64,000 nt of DNA, taken from positions 26,386,740 to 26,450,739 of the forward strand of contig CAIIXF020000009.1 of assembly GCA_903813345.2 (NCBI GenBank). The letters run 5' to 3'. A model generated the notes under the pieces. It saw only the letters and a program-made list of their open reading frames with translations, had not been told where the DNA came from and made no database searches. The first letter of the stretch is position 1. Each line of letters opens with the position of its first letter. This stretch comes from Owenia fusiformis (Eukaryota; Annelida; Polychaeta; Sabellida; Oweniidae). The position numbers and the translations under genes are program-made. Shown here one piece after another: positions 1 to 12,039 of the stretch.

Positions 1-120
1 TAGGTAGTTACAAGTTTTGCCACCAGGTGGGGAATTCGGGTCAGTTCTAGTGGATACATGTTCACCTTTTGTGATCTTATTACATTGGGTCTATGGGGAA
101 TCTTCCCGACCTAGACGTCA
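1..120. mobile_element. Fragment of TIR family T (5' cut by window edge)
   Basis: Contains TAGGTAGTTAC, GCCACCAGGTGG and GGGTCTATGGGGAATC in the same order as the full copies at 18230, 40036 and 59841, but with the middle shortened. It is a decayed copy. Confidence 0.6.
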
Positions 121-1559
121 CAAAAAGGTATCTAAAGGGACACATTGCAAAGTGTAACAGATCATAAGGAAACTAACAAAAACATTCCAAACAACGATAC
201 ACGGAATCAGTATCCAGTATCTCACTTCAATCCCAGGGGGAGTTGCCAAAGTTAAGAAGAGTTGGTATTGGGTCACGTGGTATCCATATAAGGTTATATA
301 GAAATCTTCTGATAACCATAAAGGAATCCAACTAACTGTCGTCCGTTTGAATGCCATGTGATAGATCCATATAAGGCTTGGAGGACCATGTAGGAAAAGC
401 TAAGGGGAAGTCCCTTATACTTAATAATACCAAATAAATATGGGAGCTACTCCAATCTAATTTAAAACTAGTATTTATCCACAACTGTTTGAAATAATGT
501 TTGGAAGGTATTTATTGACAACAAGAGTACATCAGATGTACATGAAATACTTGAAGCTATGATATACTTGAAAAAATATAGGTTGTCTTCTCCAATCGTA
601 TCCATCTGTACAACATTACATTTCTAACCTTGATACGCGAGACAAATATTAATTTTACTTGTACATGAAATGGTTTGATCCATTTTCCACAACACAAAGA
701 CAGATTATTCATAATCATTACATGTAGAATAGTCAATATATTATGTGTACATTAAGTCAATGAAAATGCATGTCTTAAAATGGCTTAGCTTTCAGTTTCT
801 CCTGTCATTGGACAGTGCTGATCATTGGTCCCTTTCTGACAATTCCCCAAACCTGTCTCTGAAGAGAGGTGGCATCTATTCTTGACGCATATTCTAGCAT
901 TCATCAATATCTCTTGTTAGCTCTTACGGGCTTACACTTGATATACATTGACTAGGCTGTTTCTTATTTTTAATCCATGTATCCATTAATGCAATGTCAT
1001 GTATCCATGCCTCAATCAAATCCACATATGATCCCTACATGTATATGTATGCACTGTATGTATGGACGATCCATTCTCAGTTTCCATCTATTTGTACGTC
1101 CAACAAAATATCACATATTCCCATGCTTTATCTTTCCATTCTTGTGGATTTTAGTTGATCTCTCTGTCAGTGTTCACTGAAAGTAACATACTTATCACGC
1201 AAGTGTTGTGTAGCTTCCAAATGTTCTCATTTATTCCAATTATAAACGATCAAATCCAATCATAGACAGTCAGAATATTAACAGTTTGGCTTGAAATTCT
1301 ACATTCACCTGTTGTGTCATGTTGTGTTTATATCTTTACACATTATTTTCTATAATTGAAAAATATCATATCCTGACTTGGAATATAATACCATTGTTAC
1401 AAAGGATATAGATCGGATATCACGTGAGTATATATTTGATATACAGACAAAGATATCATATCTTATCATATGTGGGAGATCGTATTTTCAATCTATTATT
1501 CGCTAAAAAAACATTTATCAAGCAACAAAGGATGAAACACTGCATTATCTATCCATAAC
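121..1559. other. No gene seen
   Basis: AT-rich DNA with short runs of ATATCAT and ATGTATCCAT sequence (about 960-1080 and 1400-1470). Short open frames here have no recognisable domain. Confidence 0.5.
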
Positions 1560-1978
1560 TCATACCATTGGTTCTCATCTGACCATTTGCAACAACTCTA
1601 TTGATATCATTTCTCATACACTTTCAAATCATTGGTTCTCATCTGACCATTTGCAAGACTGTATTGATATCATTTCTCATACACTTTCAAATCGTTGGTT
1701 CTCATCTGATCATTTGCAACACTGTATTGATATCATTTCTCATACACTTTCAAATCATTGGTTCTCATCTGCTCATTTGCAACACTGTATTGATATCATT
1801 TCTCATACACTTTCAAATCATTGGTTCTCATCTGATCATTTGCAACACTGCATTGGTATCATTTCTCATGCACTTTCAAATCATTGGTTCTTATCTGACC
1901 ATTTGCAAGACTGTATTGATATAATTTCTTATACACTTCCATTCATTGGTTCTCATCTGACCATTTGCATTCATTGAT
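1560..1978. repeat. 63-bp minisatellite, about 7 copies
   Basis: Tandem unit containing CATTGGTTCTCATCTGACCA and TTTCTCATACACTTTCAAAT. The unit is 21 codons, so two overlapping plus-strand frames stay open for over 100 codons. These are artefacts of the period, not genes. Confidence 0.9.
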
Positions 1979-2689
1979 TTATTTCTTATCTATCTGCTTT
2001 GATATTTGATTCACTTCTAACATGTGTAAGCACATGTGTAAGCACATCTGTACACACCTCGTCCCATAGCCTTTAAACCCTTCTTTGTTAATACATTTTG
2101 TAAAATCGTAATTATGCAATCCATTTATTTTTCACTAACGATCATCCCAAGTACTCCATAGTCTCATTGGTAATAAGATGAGTAATTTGAGAACTAAGAC
2201 ATTGTAAAATTGTTCAGAGTTGTAATTGTTCAAATCCACGATCATCTCTTTTATCCCAGATAGTCTGAATTTTGTTGATATGAGATGGCCGTATGCCCAG
2301 AACGTATCCATTAATTACATCGAATATCATTCGATTACTTAGATTCAATGTTAGACGGCTGAAATTCCAACTTGATCGCCACGTTCCAATGTTTGTAGGT
2401 TAGAACATAGCATATCGTTATCATCGTCAATGCTGTACGACGTCCTGAAAAGAAACCAAAAGAGCATGAAGTCTTCTTTCTGTTTTTCTTATCAACATAT
2501 CTTATTTTATTCATATGTATATTAAGTAAAGATCATACCAAAGCGGCAGAGGCATTAAAGGTGTGCATCTGTAAAATTACAATTTCATTTCATTTCAACA
2601 TGGTATTATGTAAATGAATATGAAATCATATTTTTCTAGCATTTGAACTGGAGTATGGGGTACAATCTGCTGTTCTTGCCTATGAGGTA
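1979..2689. other. No gene seen
   Basis: Unique-looking AT-rich DNA between two minisatellites. A short duplication of TGTAAGCACATGTG occurs near 2026-2046. Confidence 0.5.
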
Positions 2690-3095
2690 CACACTACGTA
2701 CAACGTAAGAGCTGTAGAAGAAGCTGAAAAGGGAAAACATTAACAGGTACAACCTAAGAGCTGTAGAAGAAGCTGAAAAAGGGAAAATATTTACAGGTAC
2801 AACGAAAGAGCTGCGAAAGAAGCTGAATAATGGGAAAATATTTACAGGTACAACGAAAGAGCTGTGAAAGAAGCTAAATAAGGCAAAATAATTACAGGTA
2901 CAACGCAAGAGCTATGGAAGAAGCTGAATAAGGTAAAATATTTAGGGGTACGACGTAAAAGCTGTGGAAGTAGCTGAATAAGGGAAAATATTTACAGGTA
3001 CAACGAACGAGCTGTGAAAGAAGCTGATCAAGGGAAAATATTTACAGGTCCGGCGTAAAAGCTGTGGAAGTAGCTGAATAAGGGAAATTATTTAC
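2690..3095. repeat. 50-bp minisatellite, about 8 copies
   Basis: Units of GCTGTAGAAGAAGCTGAAAA plus GGGAAAATATTTACAGGTAC, with point changes and small indels. The array ends about 45 bp before the 5.9 kb foldback element. Confidence 0.85.
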
Positions 3096-3659
3096 AGTAC
3101 AAGAAGAATTGTACAATTGTAAAATTATATCATGCAGGATACTCAAGGGGCGAGGAGGAAAATTCTCAATAAATGGTGTATAGTTGGTTTGGCAGTATTT
3201 TCAGTTAGGGGAGAGTCTTGGATGAAATTTCCACCTAGGTGATAGCTTCGCAGAGTGGTAGGAAGTTCTTTTTTTTGAGGAGTTAGCCCCCCACCCCCAA
3301 AAACACCCCACCCTGGGGAAAAAATTGTTCACACTAAATAACCTTAGATATTTTGATGTTTGTAAGTGACATACATAGCTATTATATATATGAATAATTT
3401 GCAGTATTATTGATGCTGATTACTCCTAAAGAATTTGAATATCAGTACAAAGTGTGTACCCCAGGAGGCAAATTCGTGACTCATTTTCTTACTGTTTTGA
3501 TTCTAACTTTTCAACTAGACACTGTAAGAGGTTGAAAAAATTCATGTGAAGTGCCCAATAGCAGGGTTAGTAACCCTGAAAGATGCAAAGCCATGGAAGA
3601 AGTAGGACCTGAGAAAAAAATTGTTGATTTTTCGAAAAATTTGACATTTTTGACAACTG

Positions 3660-4380
3660 GATTTTGTGTATGACTATAGCTGACCCCTATAGTTTCTAGA
3701 TCCATCCCTCTATGATGATATTTATGGTTTTATAGTGTGGAACTAAGATGTAAAACATAATTTAGATGGGTTTTAAGGAAGTTAAAGGTTTTAAACAAGT
3801 CCAAAATTTGAAAAATTGTAAATATAAGGTTTCAAATTTACGAATTCCAGGTATAGCCATGGCTGACCCCTATAGTTTATAGATCCATCCATCTTGGATG
3901 ATATTTATGCTTTCATAGTGTGAAACTAAGATGTAAAACATAAATTAGATGGGTTTTAAGGAAGTTTTAGGTTTTAAACAAGTCCAAAATTCGAAAAATT
4001 GTAAATGTAAGGTTTCAAATTTACGAATTCCAGGTAGAGCCATGGCTGACCCCTATAGTTTCTAGATCGAACCCTCTTTGATGATATTTATGGTTTTGTA
4101 GTATGGAACTAAAGATGTAAAACATAATTTAGATGGGTTTTAAGGAAGTTAATGATTTAAAACAAGTCCAAAATTTGAAAAATTGTAAATATAAGGTTTC
4201 AAATTTACGAATTTTAGGTATAGCCATGGATGACCCTTATGGCTTTTTTATCAATACTTCTATGATGAAACATATACTTTTAGAGTGTGAAACTAAGATG
4301 TAAAACATACCGAAGATGAATTTTAAGGAAGTTTAAGAATTTTAACAAGTGCAATATTTGAAAAATTGAGAAATATCAGG
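3660..4380. repeat. Tandem 182-bp subrepeats, left arm of the foldback element
   Basis: About four units marked by CCATGGCTGACCCCTATAG, then GATGTAAAACATAATTTAGA and GGTTTCAAATTTACGAATTC. The unit starts are spaced 182-183 bp apart. The inverted counterpart is at 7740-8500. Confidence 0.85.
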
Positions 4381-4384
4381 TCTC

Positions 4385-5320
4385 AAAGGAGCACGGAAAG
4401 TATCGCAACAGATTTCAGACAGTCATATGTTGGATTTTGTCTGTTTTCTGAGGATTTAAGCAGGTGCATATGATAGGCCATCGCATTACCTACGGGAAAA
4501 GAACCCTTAGAGATGACAAAATAGTTTGGAATTTGAGACAGCGAAGGTGAAAACAATCCACCCACATGTTTTTTGGGAAATATCGTCCTGATTTTCAACC
4601 CCTTTCACCCCTGGTTTTTCAATTTTTGTTGCATCAATATGTTGCGTTTTGAGACATAGTTAACCTTTAAACATCCTCCGACCACAGGGCTTCAAAATCC
4701 AGAATATATTCTTTCTTTTTACACCCTGCTATAAGCAGTTAACATTTCCCCGATTAATAACTCGCAATCTGATTGGCTGTCGCAACACTGCGACAGAAAT
4801 CATGTATAAGTCATTGCGCATAATTAGATCACGTGATTCAGTTTAATCGGGCGCTTCCAAATTGGTTATAGCAGGGGGAAGAAGGAGGTACGGATTCTGG
4901 ATACCTGCTTGGGAGGATGACCTTTAAAAGGATAAATTTCTTTTAGATAAAGTGGAAAACAATATTTTCCTGTTATTTTCCCATAGGGAAAACTCATGTG
5001 ATCCATTGCTTTCAGCTTAATTTTGGTCACCCATATGTGATATCTTTAAAATCCCTGATGGAATGTATTTTTCATTTAAAGGGGTTAACTGTATGTAAAA
5101 ACACATATATTTATACATATACACATATATATTTATGCATGTGGGTGGGTTGTTTGCACCTTCCCTGTCTCAAAATAGAAATTATTTTATCATCTCTATG
5201 GGTGCTTTTCCTGGAGGAAATGCATTGGCCTAACATATGCACCTCCTCAAATCCTCAGAAAATAGCCAAAATCCAACATATGATTGCTGAAATCTGTTGC
5301 GATACTTCCAGTCCTCCTTT
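4385..5320. mobile_element. Foldback MITE of the AAAGGAGCAC family, nested
   Basis: The left end AAAGGAGCACGGAAAGTATC and the right end (complement AAAGGAGGACTGGAAGTATC) both continue into GCAACAGATTTCAG; arms run for 200 bp or more. Secondary inverted blocks (about 4655-4680 and 4910-4935) lie further in. It interrupts a 182-bp subrepeat, which resumes at about 5322 with TTCAGGTATAGCCCTGGATG. It therefore inserted after the array formed. An AC/AT microsatellite lies at 5098-5140. Confidence 0.7.
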
Positions 5321-7096
5321 ACGATTTCAGGTATAGCCCTGGATGTCCCTCTTTTTGAATGTATGACTTAGCTTAGAAATTAGATGTTGAAAATATTGTG
5401 GTCAGGTTTGATCCATGTTACATGTATTGTTAAAAGAAAAATCATTAGAGTTGAGGACTTAACCCTTGAGTTCCTAAGGGGTGAGAGGTTAATAAATCCC
5501 CCAGTAAGTGTAACTGCTCCTAGGGATATCGTATACAGTGTAGTAATTGATTGATTAAATGGATTATAACTAATTAATTATTATTTGATGATATTTATTA
5601 TGTGATATAGCATTTTTACTTTTTCACATCAACATGTTCGATGTAATGTTCTGCATTATCAAAATACATAAAGACATGGTTAATTAAAAGAAACATATTT
5701 TCTCTATATTTTGTTATGCCCCTTCTGTTATTAAGCAATGATCATCTCCTAATACAAAATGTTGTTATGAATTATCAAATTATAATCACTACACTCCCAA
5801 TAAAACAATTTGTCATCAGGCAACAGTAATTATTTGGGAAAATAAGGATTAAAAGGATCATACCCCCCCCCGGGCCTAGAAACGTCCGTTAGTGCAATGA
5901 TATAAGGAACTCTAGGGTAAAAGGGTATTGTCACATTAAAATCTTCATGTAGATCAAAAAAGTATTGGTGATATGATCAATATGTTTCAAACAAACAGAC
6001 ATTGTAGAAAATGTTTACATACTGACTTTGCAGATGACATTTTCTAGCATAGTTGAAGAATTTTTTTCATTTATTGAAATGATAGTCATAAAGTTATAAT
6101 ATCAGTGTCAAAGTTGATGCAAATTACTGCAGTTCCACATGTTCTGCTGAATGTAAAACAGAGTGAATAATTTTAAAATCAGCCTCTTCAGGAGTGGAAT
6201 TTAACAGGAGATTTAATTATCATTTTCACAGATATTTGAGTTCTCTCCAATAGTTCCACTTAAAACAATCTTGACATTTGGCACACTTTTAGAATGCTGC
6301 TTTATTGAATTTCTTTGTAATCTTTGAAAATTTGTCTTATATTACTTGGACAAAGGTATTGATATTTTTAGGTTATTGTGTAATTTCTTCTATGGATTAA
6401 AGTTCAATAGGGGAAGCATCCATTCTTCGCATTCTTTCAGAATCCTTTACTGATGGAGACAACTAGCTAGGAGTCTAATATGAAATCTATTCTTTGGGCT
6501 CCTTTACTAGATTTGATGGAGTAGTCAAATATAGCTTTCCCAAACTCTCCAAATTTCAACATATAAGTTAATCTTCATTTTCCCTTTGTCATAGCCATTG
6601 CATCAATCACGAAAGTTTTATCAATTTGTGGTATGGTTTCATCGATCTCCATTTCAAACCCCTTTTTAAGTTCTGATTTTACAGAATTAAGATGATCATT
6701 GTCAAACGAACTGTTTGTATCCATATAAGATCATAGTTTACTCACACATTTCTAGGCAAGGTGTGTCCAATTCCAGCCAATTCAATATTCCATATAACTG
6801 CATTCCAATTTACTACTCTCATACACCCAAGGTCAATTTTAGATTCTAGAGAAACTAATGAAACTAATGATCATAGGAAATAGCATGCCAAGTGCTTGTA
6901 TTTGAATTTATGTGGATTACTCATTTGGTAGACACCTTTATCAAATGTTAAAGTGTTGTTGATTTTCAAGTTGTACAAGCACAGTGTCATGGGTGCTTTC
7001 TTTTCCTGACATAGTATAACATTGTGGTAAAAATTATCAAAGGCACCTAGTACAGTAGTTCTAGTTCATCATCTTGATGTATAAATGATATATCAG
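5321..7096. other. Core of the large foldback element, no gene
   Basis: AT-rich, with a short C run near 5865. No transposase motif or coding stretch found in any frame. Confidence 0.55.
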
Positions 7097-7616
7097 CAGT
7101 GAAACCTGTATATCCCAACATCTGACTATTGTGAACACCTACCAATCATCCCAACACCTGACTTATCTGAAAACCAACCAATCTGAACACTTTTCCTCAG
7201 TTCAATTTTTCCTTCCTCCCATTGACTCCTATGTTTAAAAATTGAAATCTGAACACCTCTTAATTCGAACAGTGAACACTCATATTTGAAAAATCAACCT
7301 GTTTAACTTGAACTTTATTTTACCAAATATCACATATTTCTTACAAAATTGCTCAAATATTGTCAGTTTAACACTGAATTGTTATGATATCAAAACTTTT
7401 GAATTGGATTTTGGAATGTTATTAAGCTTTTTGGGTGGTCAGTATAAATATTATTGATATTTATTAATATTTTTCATTGAGAATGCATTCATATTTCTTC
7501 AAAATCCAGAATATTGCAGATGTAAAAACCTCAAAATTCAAACACTTCTAATTTGAACGCTTTTAGCTGGTCCAAATACTATATCTAGTAGCATTCAGAT
7601 TAGAAAGATTTTACTG
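7097..7616. mobile_element. Pogo/Tigger-like MITE, decayed
   Basis: The left end CAGTGAAACCTGTATATCCC and the complement of the right end, CAGTAAAATCTTTCTAATCT, resemble the CAGT..AACC.CT..AATCC ends typical of Tigger elements. Repeated CTGAACAC and GAACACC blocks follow. TA is present at the right edge only. No transposase. Confidence 0.5.
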
Positions 7617-7739
7617 TAGTTCATGACTTTTCACTCCATCTATATGCAACAGACTAACTGCTGCAACAGGTATATATTCTACACCTGGTCTCTAAGCTAT
7701 GATATCACAGTTGTTACTATTATGCTCATAACCTTCGAT

Positions 7740-8500
7740 TATCAGGGCTCATTCAAGGCTGTACCTGAATAACGTGAATTTGAGACCAATTTTCGAGATC
7801 AATTTTTCAAATTTTGCACTTGTTTAAAACCTTGAACTTCCTTCAAACTCATCTTATGCATCTTTTACATTTTAGTTAAATACTCTAAAAATATATATCT
7901 CATCACTGAGGTATAGATGTAAAAAAACCATAAGGGTCATCTTTGGCTATACCTGAAATTCATAAATTTGAAAACTTACATTTACAATTCTTCAAATTTT
8001 TGACTTGTTTAAAACCTTAAACTTTTTTAAAATTCATTTTGGGTATGCTAAATCTTAGTCCCACACTCTAAAACTGTATATTTAATCATAGAGGTATGGA
8101 TGTAAAAACCATAAGGGTCAGCCATGGCTATACCTGAAATTCGTAAATTTGAAACCTTATATTTACAATTTTTCAAATTTTGAACTTGTTTAAAACCTTA
8201 AACTTCCTTAAAACCCATCTAAATTGTGTTTTACATATTAGTTCCATACAGCAATACCATATATATCACCATAGAGGGGTGGATCTAGAAACTATAGGGG
8301 TCTGCCATGGCTCTACCTGGAATTCGTAAATTTGAAACCTTATATTTACAATTTTTCAAATTTTGGACTTGTTTAAAACCTTAAACTTCCTTAAAACCCA
8401 TCTTTATTATGTTTTACATCTTAGTTCCACACTATAAAACCATATATATCATCATAGAGGGATGGATCCAGGAACTATAGGGGTCAGCTATAGTCATACA
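7740..8500. repeat. Tandem 182-bp subrepeats, right arm of the foldback element
   Basis: About four inverted units with GAAATTCGTAAATTTGAAAC and CTATAGGGGTCAGC-like blocks. The units nearest the outside are best conserved; the innermost (about 7750-7950) are degenerate. Confidence 0.85.
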
Positions 8501-9028
8501 CAAAATCCAGCTGTCAAAAATGTCAAATTTTTCGAAAATCAACAATTTTTTTCTCAGCTCCTACCTCTTCCATGGCTTTGCATCTTTCAGGGTTACTAAC
8601 TCTGCTATTAGGCACTTCACATGAATTTTTTCAACCTCTTACAGTGTCTAGTTGAAAAGTGAGAATCAAAATAGTAAGGAAATGGGTCACGAATTTGCCC
8701 CCTGGGGTACACACTTTGTACTAATATTCAATTTTTTTAGGAGTAATCAGCATCAATTATACTGCAAATGATTCATATATATAATATCTATGTATGTCAC
8801 TTACAAACATCAAAATATCTAAGGTTATTTAGTGTGAACAATTTTTTTCCCTGGGGTGGGGTGTTTTTGTGGGGTAGGGGGCTAACTCTTCAAAAAAAAG
8901 AACTTCCTACCACTCTGTGAAGCTATCACCTAGGTGGAAATTTCATCCAAGACTCTCCCCTAACTGAAAATGCTGCCAAACCAACTATACTCCATTTATT
9001 GAGAATTTCCCTCCTCGCCCCTAGAGTA

Positions 9029-9856
9029 ATAGAATTGCAAAACAAGAAAACAATAATTAACAAAGAATACATGTCTGTTATATTGTCAATAAGAAATATG
9101 CATTGCAAAGTAATTATTTGTTTGGCTTTTCATCCCTTGGTGTGTAACATGTGTTGAAATAATAGCAGTTTATTTGCCCATCTGAGTCCTAAATTGCGAC
9201 AAGCTTCCAATAATTGATTTAAGTTCTTAGATTCAATCTAGGAATTTGTTATTTCAGTTAATCAGGTCAGTTAGTGGCACACAAGAGAGACAATGACCTC
9301 CATATATGTTTTATTACACCTTAGGAGACACGCATACTTAACATTACTTCTAAGACAAAGCGACATTAATTCAAATTAAATGTACCGTTCATGATAACCA
9401 TTAATGAATGGCACCTAATGCTTGAAAAATAACGTTCGCCTATCATGAAGATATATTAACACTTGATTCTATACCTTAGTTTATATTCATCAACTCCTGA
9501 TTACCCTTACGATACAATCATTAAGTGTGGTGAAACAATGCATAATTGATTACAAACACGAGTCAATGCACCCATTGGAAATATTAGTTCGCTGTTCTTT
9601 GTTATTTTGAGGAAGTATAAAGGACAGGAATTAAGTAGATAAGGGCAACCCTGTTTCTCGTCAAATTAATCCGGACAAACCAGACTTTGATTAATTTTGA
9701 AAGCATGTTGCTATTTTGATGAAGTGTGTTGATGTACATTGAAATATATCCAAGTCAAGCGATAGATATGGCAATCTGGAGTTAAATATTTATTTATTGA
9801 TACTGAGGCTGATTTCTCATTTACTGGCATCATGACAGCCATCTTCGAAACTTCAA
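9029..9856. other. No gene seen
   Basis: AT-rich DNA between the large foldback and the mariner-like MITE. It would lie downstream of the GPCR gene. Confidence 0.5.
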
Positions 9857-10191
9857 CAGAATACGAGGGGTGATTAATAAAGTTCTCATAGCATCTCTCT
9901 AAGATCTTGCAATATATTCTCATGAAACTTTCCCAGAATGTGCAACATAGAATGTTATTTAATCCAGCTAAAATATTTAGTATAACAGAAAAATTAGGAA
10001 AGAGTGCCTTGATTTCCAGCTACTAAGGCAACCATTACTTATCTAACGTTTTAGTTTTACTAAATACTCACATATTTTTGCTGGGGTAATAAGACATCAT
10101 ATGCTGCACATTCTGTCGAAATTTCATTAGTTTTATTAAAATATAAAGACATAAGGATGATGTTATGAGAACTTTATGATCACCCTACGTA
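9857..10191. mobile_element. Mariner-like MITE, about 335 bp
   Basis: The left end TACGAGGGGTGATTAATAAA matches the complement of the right end, TACGTAGGGTGATCATAAAG; both continue into GTTCTCATA. TA lies at both edges. The end sequence is of the kind found on mariner elements. No transposase inside. Confidence 0.65.
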
Positions 10192-10302
10192 TGTCTTTAT
10201 ATTATTCTGATACTCAAAAATAGTAGCAATGACTGATACCAGTAGGCGTTGGACTATTAAAGCAATACTAACTGAGAAAATACTCAACTTTACAACTCAA
10301 CT

Positions 10303-10308
10303 TTTATT
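10303..10308 (-). promoter_or_regulatory. Poly(A) signal of the GPCR gene
   Basis: AATAAA on the minus strand about 10 bases past the stop codon of the tail exon. It is unusually close to the stop, which would give a very short 3' UTR. Other poly(A) sites further downstream cannot be excluded. Confidence 0.4.
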
Positions 10309-10317
10309 TTGTATATT

Positions 10318-10584
10318 TTATGAGAAAATTACTAACGATTTTCTGTCAAGGGGCATATGTGTCGCTCCATTCAATAACGTTGTGACTGGAGCTCGGTAGG
10401 ATGCCCTCTGGGATCTCGACTTTTCAGATGTAGATGACCGTGAGCCTCGTAATGATCTCATCGACGACCTCACACTGCCATTTTGGAATGTCCAAGCACG
10501 TGTAGAATTAGTCCTTGATACGAATGCATTATGGCCGTTTCTTTTGATACAGGGACATCGTCGTAAGATGTCTCTCATGTCATT
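10318..10584 (-). CDS. Same GPCR, terminal exon encoding the cytoplasmic tail
   Basis: An 88-codon exon plus stop, joined in phase 0 to the TM7 exon, giving LNESFR/NDMRDILRRCPCIK. It fits the amphipathic helix 8 of peptide receptors, followed by a CPC pair at tail residues 10 and 12 that is a likely palmitoylation site. The acceptor is strong (TGCCCTCTACTTTGCAG). The rest of the tail is rich in serine and arginine (about residues 38-64), as expected for kinase phosphorylation and arrestin binding, and ends in SLVIFS. The exon lies 3.4 kb from the TM7 exon, across an intron packed with repeats. It was assigned from the splice signal, phase, helix-8 character and strand order; the tail itself is not conserved enough to identify alone. 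Confidence 0.78.
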   Translation of the reverse strand, partial: NDMRDILRRCPCIKRNGHNAFVSRTNSTRAWTFQNGSVRSSMRSLRGSRSSTSEKSRSQRASYRAPVTTLLNGATHMPLDRKSLVIFS

Positions 10585-11087
10585 CTGCAAAGTAGAGGGC
10601 AATGTTACAAAATGTCCCAAGATGGCGTAGTATTTATATCTATACATCATATCTTTATTTGTATATAATATAATATTATATAAATATTCACTTATACCTA
10701 TTATATATCGACGTTCAATAAAAATGATATAAGATTTTGAACTGTAAAGATGTATATAATTGTAGTTTGGTTAATTACATTTGGTAATCAATTGTAAATA
10801 CAGTTGATAAGTTTATGGACTAAGTACAATGACGAAATACCTGATAATCTGTGCTGAACATAAACAAAAATCTCATTTATATCAATATCAGAACAATGGA
10901 CAGTTTCTATTGGGAACATAAAACATATTTTACGTAGGCACATAAAACATTAAACCAATTGTTCCTAATGATGTAAGTGCAAGTCACCCGTTTTTCTTTA
11001 TTATATGGTGCAGAACGGATGCTAGTTCAATGTACAATGTTCAAAAATAATTTGTCAGATTTCTGTGATATGATAAAAAATCAATAG
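10585..11087. other. GPCR intron next to the tail exon
   Basis: Strongly AT-rich intronic DNA directly upstream of the tail exon acceptor. Nothing recognised. Confidence 0.6.
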
Positions 11088-11099
11088 ATGAACACTCTC

Positions 11100-11360
11100 A
11101 AACAGGCCGATCAGTCGTATTTGAACATGTTGATTTGGCAAAAGAGGCCGATCAGTCGTTTGGAAGTTTTGGGTCGACAGAATAGGCCGATCGGTCGTTT
11201 TGAAAATTTTGATTTGCCAAATAGGCCGATCAGTTGTTTGAAAATTTTCATTCTGCAAAATAGCCCAATAAGTCATTGGAAATGGCCAAAAAAAACCGAT
11301 CAGTCGTTTGAAAGCTTTGATTCGGCAAAAAAGAATCATCAGTCATTCGGAAATTTTGAT
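11100..11360. repeat. 39-bp minisatellite
   Basis: About six or seven units beginning AGGCCGATCAGTCGTTTGAA. The unit is 13 codons, so frames stay open on both strands and give spurious repeat peptides. The last units are degenerate or shortened. Located in the GPCR intron. Confidence 0.75.
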
Positions 11361-11589
11361 TTGAATCATTTAAAGAACTATTTACCTCTAGATAAGAAGA
11401 ATAACCTACGATTTGAAATGGTCAATAAACGTGAACGAGTCGTCTATAGTATCAACTAATGGATATTGATGTCCGCACTTTCTCGCCACACTCATTTGTG
11501 TAAATACCACATCCATTTGTGGTAGATGGAAATCATATCACTCATTAATCATACGATATCCTCTATCAATGGCGCCATTAATATATACA

Positions 11590-11899
11590 TGTATTTCATA
11601 CCTACTGAGGTTCTAGGTACATAACGAGCGGGAATATATAGTGTATCTAGGGACCGGGATGGATACACGCTGTATCCATCCCGGTCCCGCTCCTGAAAAA
11701 AATTTAATTGTAATTTTTTTTTTGAAATTTCTTTTAAATTTTTCTTTTTCAGTTTTTTTAAATTTTTCTTTTTTCAATTTTTTTGAAAATCTCGCAAACT
11801 TTAAGACCAAGAAAACGCCTAGTACCTTAAGTATGTTTTGGAATTTTGGATCTTTATAAGGTATGATGTACCTAGAACCTCAGTAGGTATGAAATACAT
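11590..11899. mobile_element. Small TIR element with internal perfect hairpin
   Basis: About 34 bp inverted ends (ATGTATTTCATACCTACTGA and its complement) enclose T-rich DNA. Inside, 11650-11688 is a perfect 18 bp stem (GGGACCGGGATGGATACA) with loop CGC. The element is in the GPCR intron. Confidence 0.65.
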
Positions 11900-11901
11900 C
11901 T

Positions 11902-12038
11902 GTTATGTACGGTCGGTTTTGGATAGAGTGTTTATCCCGCGGGAAATATGTGTATCTCCCTCGGTCCCTGCGTTCCCTCGGGAGATACACATATTTCCCT
12001 TGGGATAAACCCTGTATCCAAAACCTCCCAGTACATAA
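11902..12038. repeat. Long imperfect hairpin
   Basis: GTTATGTAC at the left pairs with GTACATAAC at the right, with further paired blocks (TTTGGATA, TTTATCCC, GGGAAATATGTGTATCTCCC) up to a short loop. It directly follows the TIR element ending at 11899 and shares the GTACATAAC motif with it, so the two may be one composite unit. Confidence 0.65.
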
Positions 12039-12039
12039 C

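Larger units (their letters stand above)
3140..9028. mobile_element. Large foldback DNA element, about 5.9 kb
   Basis: Inverted arms of about 1.25 kb (3140-4380 and about 7740-9028) begin CTCAAGGGGCGAGGAGG, with TA at both edges suggesting a TA target duplication. The outer 500 bp of each arm is unique sequence including CCACCTAGGTG. The inner part is a tandem array of about 182 bp units. No transposase frame is visible, so the element is non-autonomous. Other elements are nested inside (4385-5320 and 7097-7616). Short open frames in the arms are shadows. Confidence 0.85.

Noticed and set aside
1601-1977. Two overlapping plus-strand frames of 107-108 codons with repeated ISFLIHFQIIGSHL-type peptides
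   Set aside because: They follow a 63-bp minisatellite whose period is a multiple of three; open frames result from the period.
8926-9108. 60-codon minus-strand frame
   Set aside because: Lies in the terminal arm of the large foldback element and reappears in decayed form at the other end, so it is repeat DNA.
11055-11459. Frames of 94 and 123 codons on opposite strands with RPIS/TDRP repeats
   Set aside because: Same cause: a 39-bp minisatellite open on both strands.
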